Source: Sphingomonadales bacterium UBA656
Lineage (GTDB): Bacteria; Pseudomonadota; Alphaproteobacteria; Sphingomonadales; Sphingomonadaceae
Length of the DNA stretch: 64,000 nucleotides
Assembly (NCBI GenBank): GCA_002299895.1
Contig: DBOC01000002.1
Location: forward strand, 62,001 to 126,000
Reading direction: 5' to 3'
Shown here: positions 52,564 to 59,520 of the stretch, in pieces
Numbering within the stretch: the stretch's first letter is position 1
How the letters are laid out: every line of letters starts with the position of its first letter
Program-made: the position numbers and the translations under genes
Notes under the pieces: model-generated
Databases searched by the model: none
Seen by the model: only the letters and a program-made list of their open reading frames with translations
Told to the model about the DNA's origin: nothing

Positions 52564-53616
52564 ATGACGGGAACCCCAAAGCTGCGACCAACCAAGGTAG
52601 AAAAGCCGACGATCAATGACATTGCTCGTCTGGCTGGGGTGTCAAAAAAAACCGTAAGCCGTGTGATTAACCGTTCAGGCTCGCTGAACGATGATACGCG
52701 CGAAAAAATTGAAGCTGTCATTCGTGAGACAGGATATGTGCCCAACCCACAGGCAAGGGCACTCGCACTTGGCCGCAATTTTCTTATTGGCCTCGTCCAC
52801 GACAACCCTAATGCGCAGATGATTTTGAATATGCAGCAGGGCATATTGGAAGCGCTGCGCGATACCGAATTTGAACTGGTTGTTCGTCCTGTAGACAGAA
52901 GCTCGCCGGAGATGCTGGACGATATCCGCAGCTTCCTTGTCAGACAGCGTCTATATGGTGTGATTTTGCTTCCACCAATTTCTGAAATCGACGCGCTTGC
53001 GCGATTATGTGACGAAGTAAATTGCAAATATGTGCGCATGGGCTCCTCCGTTTTGGACGATCCAGCCCATATGGTGGCGTCAAATGATCGCGATGCCGTC
53101 GTTGAGGCGACCCGCCATTTGGTTGCGCAAGGGCACCGACGTATCGGCCTGATTTCCGGCCCACACGGCTTTAATTCGGCGCAGGTTCGGCGTGATGGGT
53201 TTGAATTTGCACTCGCAGAAGCGGGGATTACGTTGCCACGCAGCCTGATTGCAGACGGGCAATATACATTTGAGTCCGGCATTGCGGCGGCAGAAAGCCT
53301 TTTTGATCTGCAACCGCGGCCGACCGCCATTTTCGCCTGTAATGACGAGATGGCCGCAGGCGTCCTTTTTGCCGCACGGTCACGCGGCATAGCGGTGCCC
53401 GAGCAGTTATCCATCATCGGTTTTGATGATACACCCATCGCGGCAAGGGTCTGGCCGCCGTTGACGACGGTGCGATGGCCCATTGTCGCGATGGGCCGTT
53501 CCGCTGCGCTCAAGATCATCGGCAGCACTGCATCTGCTTCAATGGATGATCAAGAGCCATCCACATTTGTCTCGACATTGGTCCGGCGCGGATCCGTTGC
53601 GCCACCCATGAAATGA
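52564..53616 (+). CDS. LacI-family transcriptional regulator of the pectin/hexuronate locus
   Basis: A 350-residue repressor. The N-terminal helix-turn-helix and hinge read PTINDIARLAGVSKKTVSRVINRSG; the effector domain of periplasmic-binding fold includes GHRRIGLISGPHGFNSAQVRRDGF, PTAIFACNDEMAAGVLFAARSRG and LSIIGFDDTPIAARVWPPLTTVRWP. Family homology starts at the ATG at 52564; a GTG further up at 52486 is open but lies over operator A. With four matching sites around it, it probably controls the whole locus and itself. The inducer is likely a pectin-derived sugar acid such as KDG, which is inference. Confidence 0.92.
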   Translation: MTGTPKLRPTKVEKPTINDIARLAGVSKKTVSRVINRSGSLNDDTREKIEAVIRETGYVPNPQARALALGRNFLIGLVHDNPNAQMILNMQQGILEALRDTEFELVVRPVDRSSPEMLDDIRSFLVRQRLYGVILLPPISEIDALARLCDEVNCKYVRMGSSVLDDPAHMVASNDRDAVVEATRHLVAQGHRRIGLISGPHGFNSAQVRRDGFEFALAEAGITLPRSLIADGQYTFESGIAAAESLFDLQPRPTAIFACNDEMAAGVLFAARSRGIAVPEQLSIIGFDDTPIAARVWPPLTTVRWPIVAMGRSAALKIIGSTASASMDDQEPSTFVSTLVRRGSVAPPMK

Positions 53617-53632
53617 CCGTCTTGCACTTGTG

Positions 53633-53648
53633 AATGACACCGGTTACC
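53633..53648 (+). promoter_or_regulatory. Operator B upstream of the isomerase-dehydrogenase-kinase operon
   Basis: AATGACACCGGTTACC, identical over 16 bases to site C. It lies 43 bases upstream of the DhuI-type isomerase ATG and just after the LacI gene stop. Confidence 0.72.
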
Positions 53649-53691
53649 CTCAGGGCAATAGATACAATTAATTTGATGCGAAAGGGCATTT

Positions 53692-54330
53692 ATGAAAATC
53701 GCGCTCATCACGGAAAACAGCCAAGCAGCGAAGAATAGCGTCATTCATGACGCGCTCACGGCAGTCGCCGAACCGCTTGGTCATCAGGTCTTCAATTATG
53801 GCATGTATACCGCAGAGGATAAGGCTTCGCTGACTTATGTGATGAATGGCCTGCTCGCCGGAATTTTGCTGAACTCCAAAGCAGTTGATTTTGTCGTTAC
53901 GGGTTGCGGCACTGGAATGGGTTCCATGTTGGCATGCAACGCAATGCCAGGCGTATTTTGTGGCCTCGTGATCGACCCGACCGATGCCTTTCTGTTCAGC
54001 CAGATCAACGATGGCAACGCGATTTCGATGCCTTATGCAAAAGGCTTTGGCTGGGCAGCCGAGCTGAACCTGCAGGATTGCTATCGCAAGATTTTCGAAA
54101 ATGAAGGCGGCGCGGGTTATCCCAAGGAGCGCGCGCACTTCATGGCGGCAAACCGAAGCATATTAAAGGATGTAAAAGCGGCATCCTGTCGGGACATGCT
54201 GACCATCCTCAAAACGGTTGATCAGGATCTCCTGAAGGCTGCGATTGCGGGTGAACGTTTTGCCGAATATTTCTATGCCAATTCACAGGATGAAGAAATG
54301 TCGGCGTATCTGCGGAGCCTAGCGGCCTGA
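53692..54330 (+). CDS. RpiB/LacAB-family isomerase, DhuI-like (5-keto-4-deoxyuronate isomerase candidate)
   Basis: A 212-residue protein of the RpiB fold: MKIALITENSQAAKNSVIHD, VDFVVTGCGTGMGSMLACNAMPGVFCGLV, LFSQINDGNAISMPYAKGFG. It is longer than RpiB (about 150) and matches in size and in gene order the streptococcal DhuI enzyme. DhuI isomerises 4-deoxy-5-hexosulose-uronate and is encoded next to a KduD-like dehydrogenase. No classical KduI is in the window, so this protein would take that step in pectin breakdown. It overlaps no neighbour; the dehydrogenase follows after 1 base. Confidence 0.8.
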   Translation: MKIALITENSQAAKNSVIHDALTAVAEPLGHQVFNYGMYTAEDKASLTYVMNGLLAGILLNSKAVDFVVTGCGTGMGSMLACNAMPGVFCGLVIDPTDAFLFSQINDGNAISMPYAKGFGWAAELNLQDCYRKIFENEGGAGYPKERAHFMAANRSILKDVKAASCRDMLTILKTVDQDLLKAAIAGERFAEYFYANSQDEEMSAYLRSLAA

Positions 54331-54331
54331 T

Positions 54332-55087
54332 ATGACTGCTCCATTTGATCTTTCGGGCAAGGCGGCGCTGGTTACTGGGGCCAATACGGGCATCGGTCAG
54401 GCAATTGCCGTTGCCTTGTCCAAGGCAGGGGCGGATGTTGCCGTAGCAGGTCGGTCCGCGCCAACCGAAACGCTGGCCTTGATTGAAGGAAATGGACGTA
54501 AAGCGGTGAATATAGCCGCAGACCTGTCCTCAATCGAACCCGTTGCGCGTGTTGTAGATGAAACAAGGGCGGCGCTCGGACGGCTTGACATATTGGTGAA
54601 TAACGCGGGCATTATTCGCCGGAATGACGCTGTGGATTTCACAGAAGAAGATTGGGATGCCGTGATCGACACCAATCTCAAAACCCTGTTTTTCCTGTCG
54701 CAGGCTGCGGCCAAAGGCATGATCGCGCAAGGTTCGGGCAAGATTATTAATATCGCGTCAATGCTTACCTTTCAGGGCGGCATTCGCGTCCCTAGTTACA
54801 CCGCGTCGAAATCGGGTGTGGGTGGCCTGACAAAGGCGATGGCGAATGAATGGGCGGCAAAAGGTGTGAACGTGAATGCCATTGCACCAGGCTATATTGA
54901 AACCAACAATACAGCCGCCTTGCAAGCGGACGAAAACCGAAACCGTCAAATCGTGGAACGCATTCCTGCGGGTCGCTGGGGCAAAGCAGAAGATATAGGT
55001 GGCGCTGCCGTCTTTCTTGCGTCTTCTGCAGCCGATTATGTCAACGGCCACATTCTGGCCGTCGACGGCGGCTGGTTAGCCCGCTAA
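54332..55087 (+). CDS. kduD: KduD/DhuD-like short-chain dehydrogenase
   Basis: Expected to reduce 2,5-diketo-3-deoxygluconate to KDG with NAD(P)H. The 251-residue SDR has the cofactor loop ALVTGANTGIGQAIA, the structural motif LVNNAGIIRRNDAVDFTEEDW, the catalytic Ser and Tyr-x-x-x-Lys in NIASMLTFQGGIRVPSYTASKSG, and the KduD-typical NAIAPGYIETNNTAAL and VNGHILAVDGGWLAR ending. It sits between the DhuI-type isomerase and the KDG kinase in one operon. Confidence 0.9.
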   Translation: MTAPFDLSGKAALVTGANTGIGQAIAVALSKAGADVAVAGRSAPTETLALIEGNGRKAVNIAADLSSIEPVARVVDETRAALGRLDILVNNAGIIRRNDAVDFTEEDWDAVIDTNLKTLFFLSQAAAKGMIAQGSGKIINIASMLTFQGGIRVPSYTASKSGVGGLTKAMANEWAAKGVNVNAIAPGYIETNNTAALQADENRNRQIVERIPAGRWGKAEDIGGAAVFLASSAADYVNGHILAVDGGWLAR

Positions 55088-55096
55088 GACCGCGTC

Positions 55097-56107
55097 ATGG
55101 CAAAGCCAATCGTCTTTTTTGGGGAATTGCTTATCCGGCTGACCGCCCCTGGGCGTGAACTGCTGATGCAATCACATGGCTTTGATGTACATGTAGGGGG
55201 AGCCGAGGCAAATGTAGCGGTTGGCCTTGCCCATTTAGGCCATGATACAGCAATGGTCAGTGCCGTTCCTGACAATGCGCTGGGTCGCGGGGCCGTGTCT
55301 GCCATTCGCGCGCATAATGTTGACTGCAGCAACGTCCAAGCCCGCGATGGCCGCATGGGCCTTTACTTTCTGGCGCAAGGCGCAGGTTTGCGGGCATCCG
55401 AAATCGTGTATGACCGTTTGGGCTCCAGCTTCGCACACATGAATGCTGCCGATTTCGATTGGGATGTATTGCTGCGCGATGCCAAGATGCTGCATTTATC
55501 AGGAATTACGCCTGCTTTGGGGCCCCAATCGGCCGAAGCGGCGCTGGCGGCGGCCAAGGCCGCAGCGCGGATGGGTATACCCATTTCGTTCGACGGCAAT
55601 TACCGCGCCATGCTGTGGGAGCGGTGGGACAGCAATCCACGCGCCATTTTAAGCGAGCTGATCGGCCATGCCGACATATTGTTCGGAAACCACCGTGACA
55701 TATCTTTGGTGTTGGGTCAGGATTTTTCCGGTGATGGCGCCGACCGCAGACGCGAAGCGGCGCTGGCGGCGTTTGGCGCATTTCCAGCGTTGAAGCTGAT
55801 TGCGTCAACCGCGCGGCATTTGGTGAGTGCCGACCACCATCAATTGTCCGCGCGCGTCGATATGCGCGACAGCTTCGCCCAGACAGCAGACGTCGATGTC
55901 ACAGGTATAATTGACCGAATTGGCGCCGGTGACGCGTTTGCTGCGGGTGTGTTACATGCACATTTTGCCGGCGCAAATGCCGACATTATGGCCCAAACAG
56001 GCCTTGCACTCACATGTCTCAAACACTCACTGCCGGGTGATGCGAGCTTGTTTAGCCAGGCCGATATAGATGCCTTTGTGGATGGAAATCTTGACGTCCG
56101 GCGATAG
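55097..56107 (+). CDS. kdgK: 2-dehydro-3-deoxygluconokinase (PfkB family)
   Basis: Phosphorylates KDG to KDPG, which then enters the Entner-Doudoroff pathway. The 336-residue PfkB kinase has the N-terminal VFFGELLIRLTAPGRELLMQ, the sugar-binding HVGGAEANVAVGLAHLGHDTAMV and the catalytic anion hole DRIGAGDAFAAGVLHAHFAG. It follows the dehydrogenase after 9 bases. The KDPG aldolase gene is not in the window. Confidence 0.92.
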   Translation: MAKPIVFFGELLIRLTAPGRELLMQSHGFDVHVGGAEANVAVGLAHLGHDTAMVSAVPDNALGRGAVSAIRAHNVDCSNVQARDGRMGLYFLAQGAGLRASEIVYDRLGSSFAHMNAADFDWDVLLRDAKMLHLSGITPALGPQSAEAALAAAKAAARMGIPISFDGNYRAMLWERWDSNPRAILSELIGHADILFGNHRDISLVLGQDFSGDGADRRREAALAAFGAFPALKLIASTARHLVSADHHQLSARVDMRDSFAQTADVDVTGIIDRIGAGDAFAAGVLHAHFAGANADIMAQTGLALTCLKHSLPGDASLFSQADIDAFVDGNLDVRR

Positions 56108-57533
56108 CCGGTTCAGCCGCCGTGCTGTCTTGGGCGGCGCGTTGGCAATGGCGGCGGTTCCCGCTTATGCTTCGAAACCACGCAGTAATTTACGCATATT
56201 GAAGGGCATTCGCTATGGTACGGCAGAGCGTTTCTGTGCCCCGCGCGCTGTGCCTTTTGATGCAAAAGCGATAGGCAGGTTTCAGTCATTTGGTCCTGCG
56301 TGCCCGCAACCGGGTGGACGCTTTCTCCCGTCGAGCGAAGACTGTCTCTATCTCAACTTGTGGGCACCCAAAGCAAAGGCACCTCAACTCCGTCCGGTCA
56401 TGGTGTATTTCCACGGCGGTGCCTACTCCACCGGCAGCGTGACAGACCCGCTCAACGATGGTGCCGCGTTGGCAGACTATGGTGATGTTGTCGTGGTGAC
56501 GGTCAACCACCGTTTAAATGCCTTTGGCTATTTATATATGCCCGCGCAGTTTCCCGATAGCGGCAATGCTGGGCAGCTAGATCTCATTCTCGCGCTGCAA
56601 TGGGTTCAGGCCCATATCGCGGTCTTTGGCGGTGATCCGAATAATGTAACGGTCTTTGGCCAGTCGGGTGGCGGCGCAAAGATCGCTACATTGATGGCGA
56701 TGCCTGCGGCCAAAGGGCTATTCCACAAAGCGATCACAATGAGCGGGCAGCAGGTCACGGCATCCGGTCCTTTCAACGCCGAACGGCGCACGCAAGCCTT
56801 GCTTTCGCAGTTAAAAGGCGCTGACCCAGCGACGGTTCCATCGGCGGCGCTCGTTGCGGCACTGTCGGCGCAGGACCCGATATTGGGCGGTGGCGTCTAT
56901 ATGGGCCCAGTGCTGGATATGCGCAATTTGCACCGCCATCCCTTTTGGCCGGATGCGGCGCCGCAGTCGCGCGATATACCGATGATGATGGGCAATACTG
57001 TGATGGAAACGCGGGCTTTTTATGCGCCTGATTCCAAGCAACTGACCGGTCTGGACTTTACCAATTTGGCGAAACGCATTGCACCTGAAATGCGGATTGA
57101 TGCGCAGCCCGATTGGGTGGTGCAGGCCTTTAGATCCAAATTCCCCGACGCAGCGCCGCTGGAGCTGTTTCACCGCATTGTGACCGCGGCACGCAGCTGG
57201 CGTGGCCAAGTCATTCAAGCCGAGGAGCGTGCAAAGTCAGGCGCACCCGCCTTTGTGTATCAACTGGATTTTGAACAGGCCAAGCATACCGATGATATCG
57301 GCTTGTCATTTGGCACACTACCCAATCCAACCTTCGCGCAACATGCCATGAGCTTATATATGATGGATAGGTTTATCCGTTTTGCCCGGACAGGTAATCC
57401 GGGATGGGCGCCCTACAGTCTCGAGCAAAGAGAGACGATGATTTTCGATCATGAAAGCCGTGTCGTAAATAATCCGCGGAGTTGGGAGCGCGAATTGTTT
57501 GCGCGCATTCCTTATATTCAGCCGGGGACCTAA
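56082..57533 (+). CDS. Exported type-B carboxylesterase
   Basis: A 483-residue carboxylesterase/lipase family protein with a twin-arginine-like signal (SRFSRRAVLGGALAMAAVPAYA). The catalytic serine is in TVFGQSGGGAKIATLM, after EDCLYLNLWAP and MVYFHGGAYSTGS (oxyanion region). The acid and histidine appear in the later part (TDDIGLSFGTLPNP, where the usual His is not obvious). It overlaps kdgK by 26 bases and is probably the last gene of that operon. It could remove acetyl or methyl esters from pectin fragments, which is inference from context. Confidence 0.85.
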   Translation: MEILTSGDSRFSRRAVLGGALAMAAVPAYASKPRSNLRILKGIRYGTAERFCAPRAVPFDAKAIGRFQSFGPACPQPGGRFLPSSEDCLYLNLWAPKAKAPQLRPVMVYFHGGAYSTGSVTDPLNDGAALADYGDVVVVTVNHRLNAFGYLYMPAQFPDSGNAGQLDLILALQWVQAHIAVFGGDPNNVTVFGQSGGGAKIATLMAMPAAKGLFHKAITMSGQQVTASGPFNAERRTQALLSQLKGADPATVPSAALVAALSAQDPILGGGVYMGPVLDMRNLHRHPFWPDAAPQSRDIPMMMGNTVMETRAFYAPDSKQLTGLDFTNLAKRIAPEMRIDAQPDWVVQAFRSKFPDAAPLELFHRIVTAARSWRGQVIQAEERAKSGAPAFVYQLDFEQAKHTDDIGLSFGTLPNPTFAQHAMSLYMMDRFIRFARTGNPGWAPYSLEQRETMIFDHESRVVNNPRSWERELFARIPYIQPGT

Positions 57534-57537
57534 TCGG

Positions 57538-57921
57538 CTATTTCGGCGTCACGGGATAGCTGATGATGAGGCTCAAAGGTTCGCGGCCCATTTGTTTAAT
57601 CCCGACCACTGCCCCATCATATAGATAAGCCGCCATTCCCGGACGCAGACGGCGAGTGACCCCGTCAGAGGTCACCTCGCCTTCGCCCGACAGGACATAA
57701 TAAACCTCATCATGCGCAATGGGGTGAAGACCGATGGCCGCCCCTTTATGTAACACGCGTTTGCGAAATTCCATCGTCCGCGGCTGCGGCACAATGTCAC
57801 TGATCCGATAGGCAGTGCTCATGCCGATGGCGCCATGCGGCGGTGCTTCTTCACGGACCACATCTTGTTCGTCAATAACGACCATCGGCGGCGCCGCCAG
57901 CATGAGAAGCAGAGCAATCAT
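57538..57921 (-). CDS. Small exported cupin protein (KdgF-like candidate)
   Basis: A 127-residue single-domain cupin with a hydrophobic signal-like N-terminus (MIALLLMLAAPPMVVID). The cupin motifs are KGAAIGLHPIAHDEVYYVLSGEGEVTSDG and LRPGMAAYLYDGAVVGI; His, His and Glu positions could bind a metal. KdgF cupins open the ring of unsaturated uronates after lyase action and are encoded in pectin loci, but known ones are cytoplasmic. The export signal makes this either a periplasmic KdgF-like protein or another cupin. It lies 10 bases after the pectate lyase gene. Confidence 0.72.
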   Translation of the reverse strand: MIALLLMLAAPPMVVIDEQDVVREEAPPHGAIGMSTAYRISDIVPQPRTMEFRKRVLHKGAAIGLHPIAHDEVYYVLSGEGEVTSDGVTRRLRPGMAAYLYDGAVVGIKQMGREPLSLIISYPVTPK

Positions 57922-57931
57922 ATGGGCTTAC

Positions 57932-59278
57932 TCACTGCCGCATGGCACGATCACGTGCGGACATGTTTTCCTGTAACGGTGCCTTTTGGCCGGGATAAAG
58001 GCCAGACTTCGGTTCCATGGTTGCAAGGTCCCAGTCAGCTTCGACAAAGGGTGCCGATGTCGGCTTTGGTGATGGGTAGGCGCTTACCTCTGTCTCGTCA
58101 TCGATGATCTTTCCACGCCCTTCGGCAATGAAAAATAACACGCGGATATCGTCCGCGTCACGGTCCCACGGCCGCGCACCGGCGTTAGCTAAAACATGGG
58201 TTTCGACATCGCGTGATGGCAATACGTCAATGCCCTCAGGCCAGATCACAGGCTTTTTCGCTTCAATCAGGCGCGCGCGCGTCTCCCCATAACGGCCAAA
58301 CATGGGCAGCGGGTTACCAAATTTGTCCACGGCGATGTTATCGCGGGCATGATAGCGCAAATCTCCATCGCCCCCGAGCATCAGAAATGGCAAGCCCACA
58401 TCCGTCGATGGCCCACCGCGCAGCACGTTCCCCACGGCGGACATTTCTCCGGTTACATAAGGTTGCCCCACCCATTCCAGCGCCATCAGATTATAATGCA
58501 TCGCGCGCTTACCCGGATCGTAAATCAGATTGTTAACCATCGCAGCTTGTGCGCCGCCTTTAATCAACGGGCTACGTTCGACATTATGCGCCCAAATATT
58601 GCGATAAAATAATATCCCCGTCGCATTGTCGTGAATCAGCGATCCTTTGCTATGTTCGCCCTTCGGATGGCTTGTGTCAGCCAAGCCTTCCGCAGCAAGA
58701 TTGTAAGAAAAGCTTATATTGCGGCTCGTGCCGTTGCGCCATTCTTCGACGGTTTTGCCAGTAAAGCGCGGTCCACTTGCGGACATGTTTTCATCAATGC
58801 CCCAAGTGAAGCTATTATGGTCGATGATCACATTGTGCGCGCCAACGGTTGATATCGAGTCTGCTTCCCATCCACTGCGCTTGGCTTGCCCGTCGGCGCC
58901 TGTTTTTACACGGATATGGCGAATGATAATGTCATGCCCGCGCACATCGATGCCGCCTCTAATAATCGTAATGCCAGGTGATGGCGCAGTCTGCCCGGCG
59001 ATGGTAAGAAAAGGCTCTTTGATTTCGAGCGACGTGCGCTGAAGATCGATCACACCCCCGACCTCGAACACCACGATACGTGGTCCTTTTGTCTCAATCG
59101 CCGCTTTTAATGTGCCCGGACCATCTGCCGCTAGGCTGGTAACGCGAATGATTTTCCCGCCGCGTCCGCCGGTTGTTTCTTTCGCCCAGCCGACAGCGCC
59201 AGGAAAGGCAAGCGTTTGAGCCGCTGCCGGGAGCGGTGCGCAAGTGAGACTTAAAAACAACAATATCCGAATAAGCAT
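57932..59278 (-). CDS. pel: Secreted pectate lyase, PL1 type
   Basis: Cleaves polygalacturonate by beta-elimination, producing unsaturated oligogalacturonides. The 448-residue protein has a signal peptide (IRILLFLSLTCAPLPAAAQ) and the right-handed parallel beta-helix pattern: PGAVGWAKETTGGRGGKIIRV, IVVFEVGGVIDL, PFLTIAGQTAPSPGITI, DIIIRHIRVKTG, HNVIIDHNSFTWGIDENM and LFYRNIWAHNVERSPL. The catalytic-side Asp/Arg residues fit PL1-like lyases. Start at ATG 59278 with GAGGAG; the frame continues upstream to 59326. It forms an operon with the cupin gene and is divergent from the TonB receptor. Confidence 0.88.
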   Translation of the reverse strand: MLIRILLFLSLTCAPLPAAAQTLAFPGAVGWAKETTGGRGGKIIRVTSLAADGPGTLKAAIETKGPRIVVFEVGGVIDLQRTSLEIKEPFLTIAGQTAPSPGITIIRGGIDVRGHDIIIRHIRVKTGADGQAKRSGWEADSISTVGAHNVIIDHNSFTWGIDENMSASGPRFTGKTVEEWRNGTSRNISFSYNLAAEGLADTSHPKGEHSKGSLIHDNATGILFYRNIWAHNVERSPLIKGGAQAAMVNNLIYDPGKRAMHYNLMALEWVGQPYVTGEMSAVGNVLRGGPSTDVGLPFLMLGGDGDLRYHARDNIAVDKFGNPLPMFGRYGETRARLIEAKKPVIWPEGIDVLPSRDVETHVLANAGARPWDRDADDIRVLFFIAEGRGKIIDDETEVSAYPSPKPTSAPFVEADWDLATMEPKSGLYPGQKAPLQENMSARDRAMRQ

Positions 59279-59332
59279 TTTGTTCTCCTCGGAAGCCATC
59301 TTGACATGAAGCGAACTTGTCATCAATGTCTA

Positions 59333-59348
59333 AATGACACCGGTTACC
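59333..59348 (+). promoter_or_regulatory. Operator C between pectate lyase and TonB receptor genes
   Basis: AATGACACCGGTTACC, identical to operator B. It sits 55 bases upstream of the pectate lyase ATG, in the divergent intergenic region. Confidence 0.72.
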
Positions 59349-59475
59349 TTAACCGATTGGCATCAGAATTCAGAGCACTGCCAAGGTGCCAAAATATCAA
59401 TAAGGTGGGCAAATGCGCAAAAATGCGCGCCCAAAACGGGGAGGATGCGCTGGGTTCCATCGCATCGCGAATCAA

Positions 59476-59491
59476 AAAGACACCGGTATCA
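59476..59491 (+). promoter_or_regulatory. Operator D just upstream of the TonB receptor gene
   Basis: AAAGACACCGGTATCA shares the core GACACCGGT with sites A-C; its reverse strand TGATACCGGTGTC is the most symmetrical of the four. It ends 29 bases before the receptor ATG and lies about 143 bases from operator C. Confidence 0.62.
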
Positions 59492-59520
59492 ATCCCGGAA
59501 AAATGCGAAGGGAAGAGAAA

